Below are positions 14,645-22,199 of a stretch of 34,013 bases of DNA, piece by piece. Both the position numbers and the translations under genes were made by a program. The notes beneath the pieces are model-generated. The model had not been told where the DNA came from, ran no database searches, and saw nothing but the letters and a program-made list of their open reading frames with translations. Source of the DNA: Phycisphaerales bacterium. GTDB lineage: Bacteria > Planctomycetota > Phycisphaerae > Phycisphaerales > UBA1924. The DNA lies in assembly GCA_029260535.1 (NCBI GenBank), contig JAJDDA010000056.1:1-34013 (forward strand). The letters run 5' to 3'. Within the stretch, counting starts at the first letter, position 1. Every line of letters starts with the position of its first letter.

Positions 14645-15974
14645 TTGGAGGGGCGATCCTTGCAACCGCTTTGTCTGTTGCGACGTTCTCTTCCTGCTCA
14701 CCTGAATCGAGATCTTTGATCGTGCAGATCGTGTCTGATTCGAGGATCAGCGCGAAACGTGCGTGCGCGTTGTTGGCTTCTTTGAGGAGCTTGCCGACGT
14801 TGCGGGTTGATTTGTAGGTGTGTCGTGCATGCAAGCCCTCGCGGCGTAATTGCGCGACGAGAGTTTTGACGAGGTGCTCGGTTTCGGTTGTTGGGATGAC
14901 GTAGACGTCGGGGCGCAAGCCGAGGTCCTGTGCGATCTGTTCATCTGTTGGCATGAGGCCCTTGTCCTGGAGGACGAGGGAGAGGACGACGTCACCCATC
15001 GCGAAGCCGACCGCGGGGGTGGGGGGACCGTTGAAGAGCTCGATGAGTTTGTCGTACCGGCCGCCGCCGGCGATGGCGCGTTCGGAGCCTGTTGTTTCGT
15101 GGACTTCGAAGACGGTTCCGGTGTAGTAGGCGAGGCCTCGGACGGTATCTATATCCGTTTCACACCACTCCCATAAACCGTTTTTAGTTAAGAAGTCAAC
15201 GGTGGTTTCCAGAGGCCTAGTCTCGGGGTACTTATCTCCAACAGTATCTCGCAAAACATCGAGAAAATTGGAACGCCCAGTTAACTTATGGATTCGTTCT
15301 ATTCTGTTGATGTGATCATCCGTAGCTCCAATTTTTCTTGATTCTTCTGCGAACTGTTCCTTAGTGATCTTCAATCGTCGGTCCAGCAGCACAAGCATTG
15401 GTTCGATCAACTCTTCGGGGAACTTGCTTGCAGTTAAGATGGTCTCCATATCAACTCGATTGTTAATCTTGATAGTTACGTCATTTGGAGTGAGTCCAAG
15501 GCTCTCAAGAAAGCCAATACAACACGCGATGCACTCCCCGTCCGCCTCCGGCGAATCATCTCCAATCACATCCACATTCCACTGCAGGAACTCGCGGAGT
15601 CTTCCTCGCTGTGGGTTTTCTGCGCGGAAGTAGGGGCAGATCGAGAACCACTTGGTTGGCTTCGGGAGCGAGTTGGCTCGTGCCGCGGCCATCCTGGCGA
15701 GGGTGGGGGTGAACTCGGGGCGGAGGGCGTAGCGTTTGTCGCCGCCCTCTCGGGTGAAGGAGAAGAGCTCGGAGACGATGCCGTCGCCTGATTTGACGGT
15801 GTAGAGGTCGAGGTGCTCGAAGGTGGGGCCGTCGATCTCGTCGAAGCCGTGGCGGATGGAGGTCTGGCGCCACTTGTCCTCGATCCAGCGTCGGCGGGCG
15901 AGTTCGAGGGGGTAGAAGTCTCGGGTGCCCTTGGGGGCCTGGAAGACGTGGGTTTTGTCGTTTGGGGTTGCCAT
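14634..15974 (-). CDS. hisS: Histidyl-tRNA synthetase
   Basis: Charges tRNA(His) with histidine in the cytoplasm. The 446 residues show the class II N-terminus (APKGTRDFYP, 13-22), motif 2 (FRAENPQRGRLREFLQW, 116-132), the HisRS-specific RGLAYYTG (279-286), GGGRYD (304-309) and a C-terminal anticodon-binding domain (about 345-435). All key motifs are present and the frame is intact. The oddity is composition: codons about 133-277 (15146-15578) drop to about 42% GC while the flanking thirds are at chromosomal level. This is what a mosaic gene would look like. It is divergent from nuoG with a 53-base gap, and convergent with lepB. Confidence 0.95.
   Translation of the reverse strand: MATPNDKTHVFQAPKGTRDFYPLELARRRWIEDKWRQTSIRHGFDEIDGPTFEHLDLYTVKSGDGIVSELFSFTREGGDKRYALRPEFTPTLARMAAARANSLPKPTKWFSICPYFRAENPQRGRLREFLQWNVDVIGDDSPEADGECIACCIGFLESLGLTPNDVTIKINNRVDMETILTASKFPEELIEPMLVLLDRRLKITKEQFAEESRKIGATDDHINRIERIHKLTGRSNFLDVLRDTVGDKYPETRPLETTVDFLTKNGLWEWCETDIDTVRGLAYYTGTVFEVHETTGSERAIAGGGRYDKLIELFNGPPTPAVGFAMGDVVLSLVLQDKGLMPTDEQIAQDLGLRPDVYVIPTTETEHLVKTLVAQLRREGLHARHTYKSTRNVGKLLKEANNAHARFALILESDTICTIKDLDSGEQEENVATDKAVARIAPPTTE
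15146..15578 (-). other. AT-rich segment inside hisS, possible recombination tract
   Basis: By hand count 15181-15480 is about 42% GC (127 of 300), against 72% for 15661-15720 in the same gene. The segment encodes the region between motif 2 and the RGLAYYTG motif. Codons ending in A or T and codons such as AAA, ATT and TTA are common here and rare on both sides. The reading frame is unbroken. Confidence 0.75.
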
Positions 15975-16027
15975 CTGGGGTGAGGGTACCGCGCCGAGGG
16001 GCGTCGGGGTGATACCATGCTCGCGAT

Positions 16028-17683
16028 ATGCCGACCATTACCATCAACGGAAAAGCGTGCGAGTTCACCGGCGGGCAGTCGATCCTGCAGGTGGCCAACG
16101 AGCACGATGTCGAGATCCCGCAGTACTGCTACCACGACGGGCTGTCCGTAGCGGCTTCGTGCCGGATCTGCCTCGCTGAGGTGTGGGCGCCCAACCCCCG
16201 GAACGACAACAAGCTCGAGGCGATCCCGAAGCTGCTGCCGACGTGCCAGACGCCTGCGGGTGATGGTCAGGTCGTCTCGACACAATCGCCGAAATCGCTG
16301 GCGAACCAGAAATCGGTGATGGAGCTGCTGCTGATCAACCATCCGCTCGATTGCCCGGTGTGCGATCAAGCGGGCGAGTGCGGCTTGCAGGACTACTCGT
16401 ACCAGTACGGTCGGTCGGTCTCGCGGTTTGAAGAAGAGAAGATCAAGCAGCCCAAGAAGGACCTCGGTCCGAACATCCTGCTGTACTCGGATCGGTGCAT
16501 CATGTGCTCGCGGTGCGTGCGGTTTACGCGCGAGGTCAGCGGGACTGCTGAACTGATGATCGAGGGTCGCGGCGCGAACGAGCAGATCGATGTCTTCCCG
16601 GGGCAGGCGCTGGACAACCCGATCGCGGGGAACGTTGTTGATCTGTGCCCGGTCGGGGCGTTGCTTGAGAAGGACTTCCTTTTCGCCAAGCGCGTGTGGG
16701 ACCTGACGGACACGCCCTCGATTGATGGGCTGACGTCCAGCGGCGACAACATCTGGGTCTGCCATGCGGACAACGTGGTGCACCGGATCAGGCCTCGGAC
16801 GAACCCTGACATCAACAAGTGGTGGATCACCGACGAGGTCCGGGCGAGCTTCCAGCGGGTGCACGCGGAGGAACGGATGACCGGCCCTCGCCGGCGCGAG
16901 CACGGCGTGCAGATCGATACCGATTTCCGCCGGGCGACGATCGAGGCGGTCGATGGGCTTGTCCGTGCCGCGAGCGGCGGCAGCCTCGCGGTGCTGGTTT
17001 CGCCGATGCTCTCGTGCGAAGAGGCGTACGCGCTGGCCAAGGTCGCGATCAGGATGGACAGCGAGACGGTCTTCGGTGTTGGTCCTGTGCCGGTCGATGG
17101 CGTCGATCAGACATTCCCCGAGGGCGCCGAGAACGGGTTTGTCCTTCGTGCGGAGAAAGCGCCAAACGCGAGGGGTGTTCGGCGTGTGCTCGATGCGCTC
17201 GCGTCGGGCCTGGTGCACGACTTTGATGTCTGGCTGACCAAGGCGGCGGATGCGAAGGGCGTGATCGTGACGGGGAACTACCCGAGCGAGTGGGCTCCTG
17301 GCGCGCTGGTTGATCTTTGCAGGAACGATTCGTGTTTCGCGGTTTCGCTCGACACGATCGAAGGACCACTGAACGACGTGTGCGATGTCGTGATGCCGGG
17401 GTCGACATGGGTCGAGAAGGCGGGGTCGTTCGAGAACGTCAACGGCGTGCTGCAATCGTTCGAGCAGGCGATCCGGCCCTTCGATGGGACGCGCCCTGAG
17501 GGTCAGACCGCGATGGCGATGACCGCGACGATCCACGGCGAGCTCGAAGGGATCTTCAACTCGGCGGGTGTTCGAAGCGAGATGGCCGCGGCGGTGCCGG
17601 TGCTATCGATGTTCGAGACGGACGTGCGGTCGCCTGGCGGCTCGTCGTTTGTCGAGGCGGACATGGCGATGGTCGAGTTCTGA
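16028..17683 (+). CDS. nuoG: NADH-quinone oxidoreductase subunit G-type Fe-S protein
   Basis: The Fe-S subunit of the peripheral arm of complex I. Ligands for three clusters are visible: C34/C45/C48/C73 for the [2Fe-2S] N1b cluster; H105/C109/C112/C118 (HPLDCPVCDQAGEC) for N5; and C157/C160/C163/C207 (CIMCSRC...CPVG) for N4. The remainder is a reduced molybdopterin-oxidoreductase-like part without the extra N7 cysteines. At 551 residues it is shorter than E. coli NuoG (about 900), as in several other phyla. No other nuo gene is in the window, so it is detached from the complex I operon here or belongs to a partial cluster. An NAD-reducing hydrogenase subunit is an alternative. A thioesterase gene starts 10 bases after its stop. 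Confidence 0.88.
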   Translation: MPTITINGKACEFTGGQSILQVANEHDVEIPQYCYHDGLSVAASCRICLAEVWAPNPRNDNKLEAIPKLLPTCQTPAGDGQVVSTQSPKSLANQKSVMELLLINHPLDCPVCDQAGECGLQDYSYQYGRSVSRFEEEKIKQPKKDLGPNILLYSDRCIMCSRCVRFTREVSGTAELMIEGRGANEQIDVFPGQALDNPIAGNVVDLCPVGALLEKDFLFAKRVWDLTDTPSIDGLTSSGDNIWVCHADNVVHRIRPRTNPDINKWWITDEVRASFQRVHAEERMTGPRRREHGVQIDTDFRRATIEAVDGLVRAASGGSLAVLVSPMLSCEEAYALAKVAIRMDSETVFGVGPVPVDGVDQTFPEGAENGFVLRAEKAPNARGVRRVLDALASGLVHDFDVWLTKAADAKGVIVTGNYPSEWAPGALVDLCRNDSCFAVSLDTIEGPLNDVCDVVMPGSTWVEKAGSFENVNGVLQSFEQAIRPFDGTRPEGQTAMAMTATIHGELEGIFNSAGVRSEMAAAVPVLSMFETDVRSPGGSSFVEADMAMVEF

Positions 17684-17693
17684 TTGCCCGCTG

Positions 17694-18155
17694 ATGAGCG
17701 GTGCGCCACACAATCAAACTGAGATAGCCAAATCGATCGCTGCGAGTTTCGCTCGGCAGGGGTTGATGGGTCGGCTTGGTGCGGAGTTGGTGTCGGTGAC
17801 ACCTGGCGCTGTTGATATTCGGCTTCCGTTTTCGGATGGGGTGTCGCAGCAGCATGGATATTTCCATGCCGGCGCGATCGCGAGTGTGGCGGATTCCGCC
17901 GCGGGGTATTCGGGGCTGTCGGTCGCGCCTGTCGGGATGACGGCGCTGGCGGTGGAGTTCAAGATCAACCTGATGCGGCCCGGCGTTGGCGATGCGATGG
18001 TGGCCAAGGGGAGGGTGCTCCGCGCGGGGCGGACGCTGAGCGTCTGCACGGCGGAGGTCTTCATCGAGGTTGATGGGGAATTGACGGATCAGTGTGCGCA
18101 ATTGCAGCAGACGCTGATCATTCTGCCGGCGGAAGAAGGACGGCCGGCGGGGTGA
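17694..18155 (+). CDS. PaaI-type hotdog thioesterase
   Basis: A 153-residue hotdog-fold protein, probably a cytoplasmic acyl-CoA thioesterase. The segment QQHGYFHAGAIASVADSAAG (about 50-70) corresponds to the active-site helix of PaaI and YigI-like enzymes, with HG and the Asp of VADSA. AVEFKINLMRPG follows in the usual place. I start at ATG 17694 rather than the earlier in-frame start at 17568, which lies inside nuoG. It is only 10 bases from the nuoG stop, so the two are probably co-transcribed, though no functional link is evident. The substrate is unknown. Confidence 0.85.
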   Translation: MSGAPHNQTEIAKSIAASFARQGLMGRLGAELVSVTPGAVDIRLPFSDGVSQQHGYFHAGAIASVADSAAGYSGLSVAPVGMTALAVEFKINLMRPGVGDAMVAKGRVLRAGRTLSVCTAEVFIEVDGELTDQCAQLQQTLIILPAEEGRPAG

Positions 18156-18216
18156 AACGGATATTCTCAAGAGCGAATGTTCACGCTTTGGCCCCCGATC
18201 GACGATTGCAAGACCG

Positions 18217-20211
18217 ATGAGCCGATCAATCAGGAACCAACTCGCCCGCATCGTCAGTGACGAATGGCAGCTGCCCATCGCGATGGCGACGGGGGTGTCG
18301 TTGCTGATCGGGTACTCGCTTTTGGTGCTTGTTGATGAATCGATGGGGCGCTGGTCGGACGGGTTCCATGGGCTCGGGCATGCGCTGATTTGGGTCAGCC
18401 TGGGGCTCGGGGCGATCCACGGGGTGAAGGCGGCGTGGGAGTCGATCGCGGAGTTTCGGCCCAACATCGATGTGCTGATGGTGGTCGGCGCTGGGCTTGC
18501 CGCGATGATCGGGCACCCCGGCGAGGGGGCGTTGCTGCTCTTTATGTTCACACTGGCCGGGGCGCTCGAGCACCGGGCGATGGCCAAGGCGAAGGATGCG
18601 GTGTCGCGGCTGCACAAGCTGATGCCGGAGGAAGCGCTGAAGCGCGTCGGCGACGACGATGCCGGCGGAGATCGGTGGTTGGCGGTGCGGCCTGAGGAAT
18701 TGTCTGCGGATGATGTTGTGCTGGTGCGCGCCGGCGAGACCGTTCCTGCCGACGGCGAGGTGATCGACGGGCATAGTTCGGTGGATCAGAGCACACTCAC
18801 CGGCGAGTCGCTCCCCAGGGCGGTCGGCGTGGGTGATGACGTGTTTGCCGGGACGTTGAATCAGAACGGCGCGATCACGGTGCGCGTGACGCGGCCTGTC
18901 AGCGAGTCGAGCCTGCAGCGGATCATGGAGCTGGTGATCGAGGCGCAGGGGCAGCGGCAGCCCTTGCAGCGGGTGATCGACAAGTTTTCGACCCCTTACA
19001 CGGTGTCGGTGTTTGTTTTCGCGGGGCTGGCGCTGGCGTACTTCGGGCTCCTTCACCGGGTCGATGGTGAGCGGATGCTCTTTGCCGACGCGGCCTACCG
19101 GGCGATCACGCTGCTGATCGTGTGCAGCCCCTGTGCGCTGGTGATCGCGACACCTACGGCGACACTGTGCGGGCTCAACCGAGCCGCCAGGGCCGGGCTG
19201 CTGGTCAAGGGAGGTGATGCGCTCGAGCGGTTGGCGCGGGTGAGCGCGGTTGCGGTTGATAAAACCGGGACGCTGACGGCGGGGGAGCTGCGCGTGGTAG
19301 CGGTCCACACGATCGATGGCGCGGACGTTGACGGGATGCTCCCTGTGGCGCTGGCGATCGAAGAACGATCGACGCACCCGATCGCGGTGGCGATCGCCTC
19401 TTATGCGCAGGAGCGCGGCGCGAGGGCGGCGGAGATCGAGAATTTCGAGATGCTCGCGGGGATGGGGATATCGGCGGCGTCGGGTGGCGAACCGGCGCAG
19501 ATCGGGACGGTGGAATTCGTTGGACCACAACTCGAAGGCGCGATGCGCACCAGTATCGAGTCGGTCGTTGGCGAGGTGCGTGCGCGGGGTGCGATCAGCG
19601 CGGCGATGCGGCTGGGTGATCGGGGTGTCGTGTTCGAGCTGGCCGATACGGAACGGCTCGGCGCGGAGACGTTTGTGGAGGAGATGCACCGTGTCGGGGT
19701 TCGCCGCGTGGTGATGCTCACCGGTGATCACCGGGTGATTGCGGAGCAACTGGCGCTGCGGCTCGGGATCGACGAGCTGCACGCGGATCTTCTCCCGGAG
19801 GAAAAAGTAGATCGGCTGCGCGCAATCCGTGAAGAGATGCGATCTGACGGCAAGAAGGGCGGGCTGGCGGTGATCGGTGACGGCGTGAACGATGCGCCGG
19901 CGTTGGCGACGGCGGACGTTGGGCTGGCGATGGGTGGCGTTGGCGCGGACGCGACGATGGAGACCGCCGACGTCGTGATCCTGAACGACGATCTGCTGGT
20001 GGCCCCATGGGGCTTCCGGCTGGCCAGGCGCGCCCGGCTGGTCATGTTTATCAACCTGTGGTTTGCGCTGGCGGTGATCGTAACGCTTGCGGTCTTTGCG
20101 ATGGCGGGGTGGATCCCGATGGGCGTCGGTGTGATCGGGCACGAAGGATCGACGCTGCTGGTTGTGGCGAACAGCCTGCAGTTGCTCGCGGTGCGCGGTC
20201 CGAGGGATTGA
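18217..20211 (+). CDS. P1B-4-type heavy-metal transporting ATPase
   Basis: A metal-exporting P-type ATPase of the inner membrane, 664 residues. It has TGES (195-198, actuator), the phosphorylation site DKTGT (348-352), the STHP motif (386-388) and GDGVNDAP near the C-terminus. The membrane metal site is SPC (304-306) rather than CPC, and the last helices carry HEGST (642-646). SPC plus HEGS/T and the absence of an N-terminal metal-binding domain define subgroup P1B-4, whose members export Co2+, Fe2+ or sometimes Zn2+. Two or three helices precede the actuator, consistent with the reduced topology of that subgroup. No metal regulator is adjacent. The exact metal is not decidable from sequence. 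Confidence 0.9.
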   Translation: MSRSIRNQLARIVSDEWQLPIAMATGVSLLIGYSLLVLVDESMGRWSDGFHGLGHALIWVSLGLGAIHGVKAAWESIAEFRPNIDVLMVVGAGLAAMIGHPGEGALLLFMFTLAGALEHRAMAKAKDAVSRLHKLMPEEALKRVGDDDAGGDRWLAVRPEELSADDVVLVRAGETVPADGEVIDGHSSVDQSTLTGESLPRAVGVGDDVFAGTLNQNGAITVRVTRPVSESSLQRIMELVIEAQGQRQPLQRVIDKFSTPYTVSVFVFAGLALAYFGLLHRVDGERMLFADAAYRAITLLIVCSPCALVIATPTATLCGLNRAARAGLLVKGGDALERLARVSAVAVDKTGTLTAGELRVVAVHTIDGADVDGMLPVALAIEERSTHPIAVAIASYAQERGARAAEIENFEMLAGMGISAASGGEPAQIGTVEFVGPQLEGAMRTSIESVVGEVRARGAISAAMRLGDRGVVFELADTERLGAETFVEEMHRVGVRRVVMLTGDHRVIAEQLALRLGIDELHADLLPEEKVDRLRAIREEMRSDGKKGGLAVIGDGVNDAPALATADVGLAMGGVGADATMETADVVILNDDLLVAPWGFRLARRARLVMFINLWFALAVIVTLAVFAMAGWIPMGVGVIGHEGSTLLVVANSLQLLAVRGPRD

Positions 20212-20236
20212 TGCCTATTCATCGACCGGCATCAAC

Positions 20237-20268
20237 ACCGCCCGCAGATCCGGAGACCTGCGGGCGGT
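20237..20268. terminator. Strong hairpin between convergent genes
   Basis: A perfect 11-bp GC-rich stem (20237-20247 with 20258-20268) with a 10-base loop lies between the 3' ends of the metal ATPase (+) and the small secreted protein (-). Neither strand has a proper T run. It may work as an intrinsic block or as an RNA end-protecting stem for both genes. Confidence 0.5.
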
Positions 20269-20310
20269 AGCTTTCGAGAGCCAGGAACAATGAGATCTGA
20301 ATAGGCAGGG

Positions 20311-20820
20311 TTAATTTTCGGCTTCCTCATCCGGCGTTTCTTCATCTTCGAGCGCGGTTTCGAGAGCGTCGTTGACCGCGATGTGGGTGTTGATCGATGC
20401 GGTGTGGATGGCCTCGATGGCCTGGGCTCTGGCGCCGTTGATTATTGCGGCGAGCGCGGGGTCAACGTCTTCGGCGTTGGACAGGATGCGGAGGCACTTG
20501 TCGGCGGTCTTGTTGACCTTGCGATCGCCCTTGATCTCGCGTTTTTCGATCCCGACATTGGCTTTGTTTGCGGCGCGGACCATGAGGGGGACCGGCTTGT
20601 CGTTCTCGTCGAGGCGTTCGATCTTGTGGATGCCCTTGGCGCCGGCTGCGTGGATCGCGTCCACGGTGCGCTGGGTGGTCTGCATCATACGGTTGACGCA
20701 GCGGTCGGTGAGGTCTTCCGGCGTTGCGGCGGATGCTGCGGCTGCGGGGATGAGGGCGGCGAAGACGAGGGCGATCAGCGGGGTGAGCGCGCGGGACAGC
20801 GTTGGTGATTTGGTGTTCAT
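20311..20820 (-). CDS. Small secreted helical protein, unknown function
   Basis: 169 residues. The signal peptide has a hydrophobic core (12-30) ending AAASAATPEDL. The mature part is mostly helical and charged, with two cysteines (DRCVNRM and DKCLRIL) that could form a disulphide, and an acidic Asp/Glu-rich C-terminal tail. AAGGAG lies 7 bases before the ATG, so the start is well supported. I recognise no family. It follows the membrane-pilin fusion gene on the same strand, but a terminator separates the two, so it is probably transcribed alone. Confidence 0.75.
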   Translation of the reverse strand: MNTKSPTLSRALTPLIALVFAALIPAAAASAATPEDLTDRCVNRMMQTTQRTVDAIHAAGAKGIHKIERLDENDKPVPLMVRAANKANVGIEKREIKGDRKVNKTADKCLRILSNAEDVDPALAAIINGARAQAIEAIHTASINTHIAVNDALETALEDEETPDEEAEN

Positions 20821-20871
20821 CGGGAAGCTCCTTGGTTGGTGTGTGCGGCGTGACCGCGTCGGCGGGATGCG

Positions 20872-20895
20872 AAAAAGGCCCGCTCGTTGAACGGG
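20872..20895 (-). terminator. Rho-independent terminator of the membrane-pilin fusion gene
   Basis: On the minus strand a 7-bp stem (20889-20895 with 20879-20885, one G-U pair) with a 3-base loop is followed by CC and five T (complement of 20872-20876). It sits about 60 bases past the stop of the fusion gene and before the next minus-strand gene. Confidence 0.75.
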
Positions 20896-20952
20896 TTTGT
20901 CACCGATGTATTGCGTTTCGTTCAGGAATATTTCGCGTCATCGCCGGTTGGG

Positions 20953-22098
20953 CTACGACCCGCCGCCGCCGCTGCCACCGTTGTTGTTATTGCCGCCCGG
21001 TCCTGATCCTGCGACAACAGTGAGCTTGGCGGGCTCGTCAATGGTTTCAGCGGTCAGTGTGTACTGGTAGGTCCGCTGATCTTCGAGGCGAACACCGTTG
21101 ATCGTGATGCCCAGCGGGAGTTCCTGGGTTTCCATCCAAGGCGCGATCATGGTGACCGACGTAATCCACTCGTTGGAAGGGGATTTGTTGAGTCTGTGCT
21201 GGAGGTGCGCATTGCTGAGAGCAATCCCGATGTCGTTGATCGAGGCGATATCGGCGGACTCTTTCGCTTGGTCTGCGTAATCAAAGTACCTGGGGATCGC
21301 GACGGCCGAGAGGATCGCGAGCACGACCATCACCGCGACGAGCTCGATCAGCGTGAACGCTCGGCGGCGCCTGGTTGTCGGGCTTTGGGAACTATGGGGC
21401 ATGCATGGGGTATCGGCGTTCACCCTAATGGGGGTTATCTCGTATTTTGACTCGGTCGCGTTTCTTCTGATCAATAACCAGAGCATGATCGCGGAGGGGA
21501 AGAAGAAAAGGACGGCGACGGTCGCGGCGAGTCCGGAAAGGTATTGGATCGCTGGCAATGCGTTGGAGTTGTGCGCGAAATGATGGTCCCAGCCCAGGAA
21601 GATCGTGTGCGCGCGGTTGACGTTGAAGACGGGCTCCAGGAAGAGTCGGCTGGCCGTGACGAGGTAGAGGAACAGCACGAAGGATGCGCAGAACGTCCCG
21701 AGAACATTGACGCGGCGTCCGATAAGGAAGACCCCGATGTACTGGGCGAGGTAGGCGTGGTGGCTGGTGGCGATCCATGTCCAGGCATCCGCGGTCGGGA
21801 GGTACATCGCCATCCCTACAGGGAACGAGCCGGTGGTCATGCCGACAACCGCGTCGAGGAGCCAGAGCGCGTGCAATCCTGCGATCGAGACGAAGGCGAG
21901 GGCGAGGAGCGGGGCAGATCGGAGCAGGAACCCCGCGGCGCCGATCCCCATCGCGACGTGGGAGATCCAGAGCAATTCCGGCTCGAGGCCCCGGTTGAAC
22001 TTCAGAATGATCAGCAGCGCCAGGTGGGCGAGGAGCAGCGCGGCAGGCCAGCGGGGGATGGGCTTGCTGTCGTTGATTGGCTGGGCGGCTTCGGTCAC
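20953..22098 (-). CDS. Fusion of a polytopic membrane domain and a type IV pilin-like domain
   Basis: One open frame of 381 residues from a GTG. Residues about 17-210 hold roughly six hydrophobic segments with conserved-looking His pairs (SHHAY, 112-116; DHHFAHN, 171-177); I do not recognise this domain. After a linker, residues 242-251 read RRRRAFTLIE, followed by LVAVMVVLAILSAVAIPRYF. This is a classic prepilin helix with basic residues, a cleavage site (A246/F247) and Glu at +5. A GspG/PilA-like periplasmic domain follows, then a Gly/Asn tail. The pilin could instead be made separately from the internal ATG at 21402 (Met233), but no ribosome site precedes it. Prepilin leaders are normally under 30 residues, so a 246-residue membrane leader is unusual. 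A strong terminator follows. Confidence 0.75.
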   Translation of the reverse strand: MTEAAQPINDSKPIPRWPAALLLAHLALLIILKFNRGLEPELLWISHVAMGIGAAGFLLRSAPLLALAFVSIAGLHALWLLDAVVGMTTGSFPVGMAMYLPTADAWTWIATSHHAYLAQYIGVFLIGRRVNVLGTFCASFVLFLYLVTASRLFLEPVFNVNRAHTIFLGWDHHFAHNSNALPAIQYLSGLAATVAVLFFFPSAIMLWLLIRRNATESKYEITPIRVNADTPCMPHSSQSPTTRRRRAFTLIELVAVMVVLAILSAVAIPRYFDYADQAKESADIASINDIGIALSNAHLQHRLNKSPSNEWITSVTMIAPWMETQELPLGITINGVRLEDQRTYQYTLTAETIDEPAKLTVVAGSGPGGNNNNGGSGGGGS

Positions 22099-22199
22099 GG
22101 TGTGGATATCGGTCTTCGGGGACGCCGGATTGATGTCGATCCGGGCAGATCCCCTCTGGTGTCTCGATCCTGGGGCGGATTCGGCTACGATCCCGCCTT

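Noticed and set aside
15566-17536. Minus-strand frame of 656 codons across nuoG and the 5' part of hisS
   Set aside because: It runs antisense to NuoG, whose cluster ligands are all visible, and in another frame of hisS. Its Arg/Pro-rich product is typical of shadow frames.
18226-20142. Minus-strand frame of 638 codons opposite the metal ATPase
   Set aside because: Arg/His/Pro-rich antisense of an intact P-type ATPase with no independent support.
21381-21402. Separate pilin gene starting at the internal ATG 21402
   Set aside because: No ribosome site precedes this ATG and the frame is continuous with the membrane domain, so I annotated one fusion gene. The alternative remains possible.
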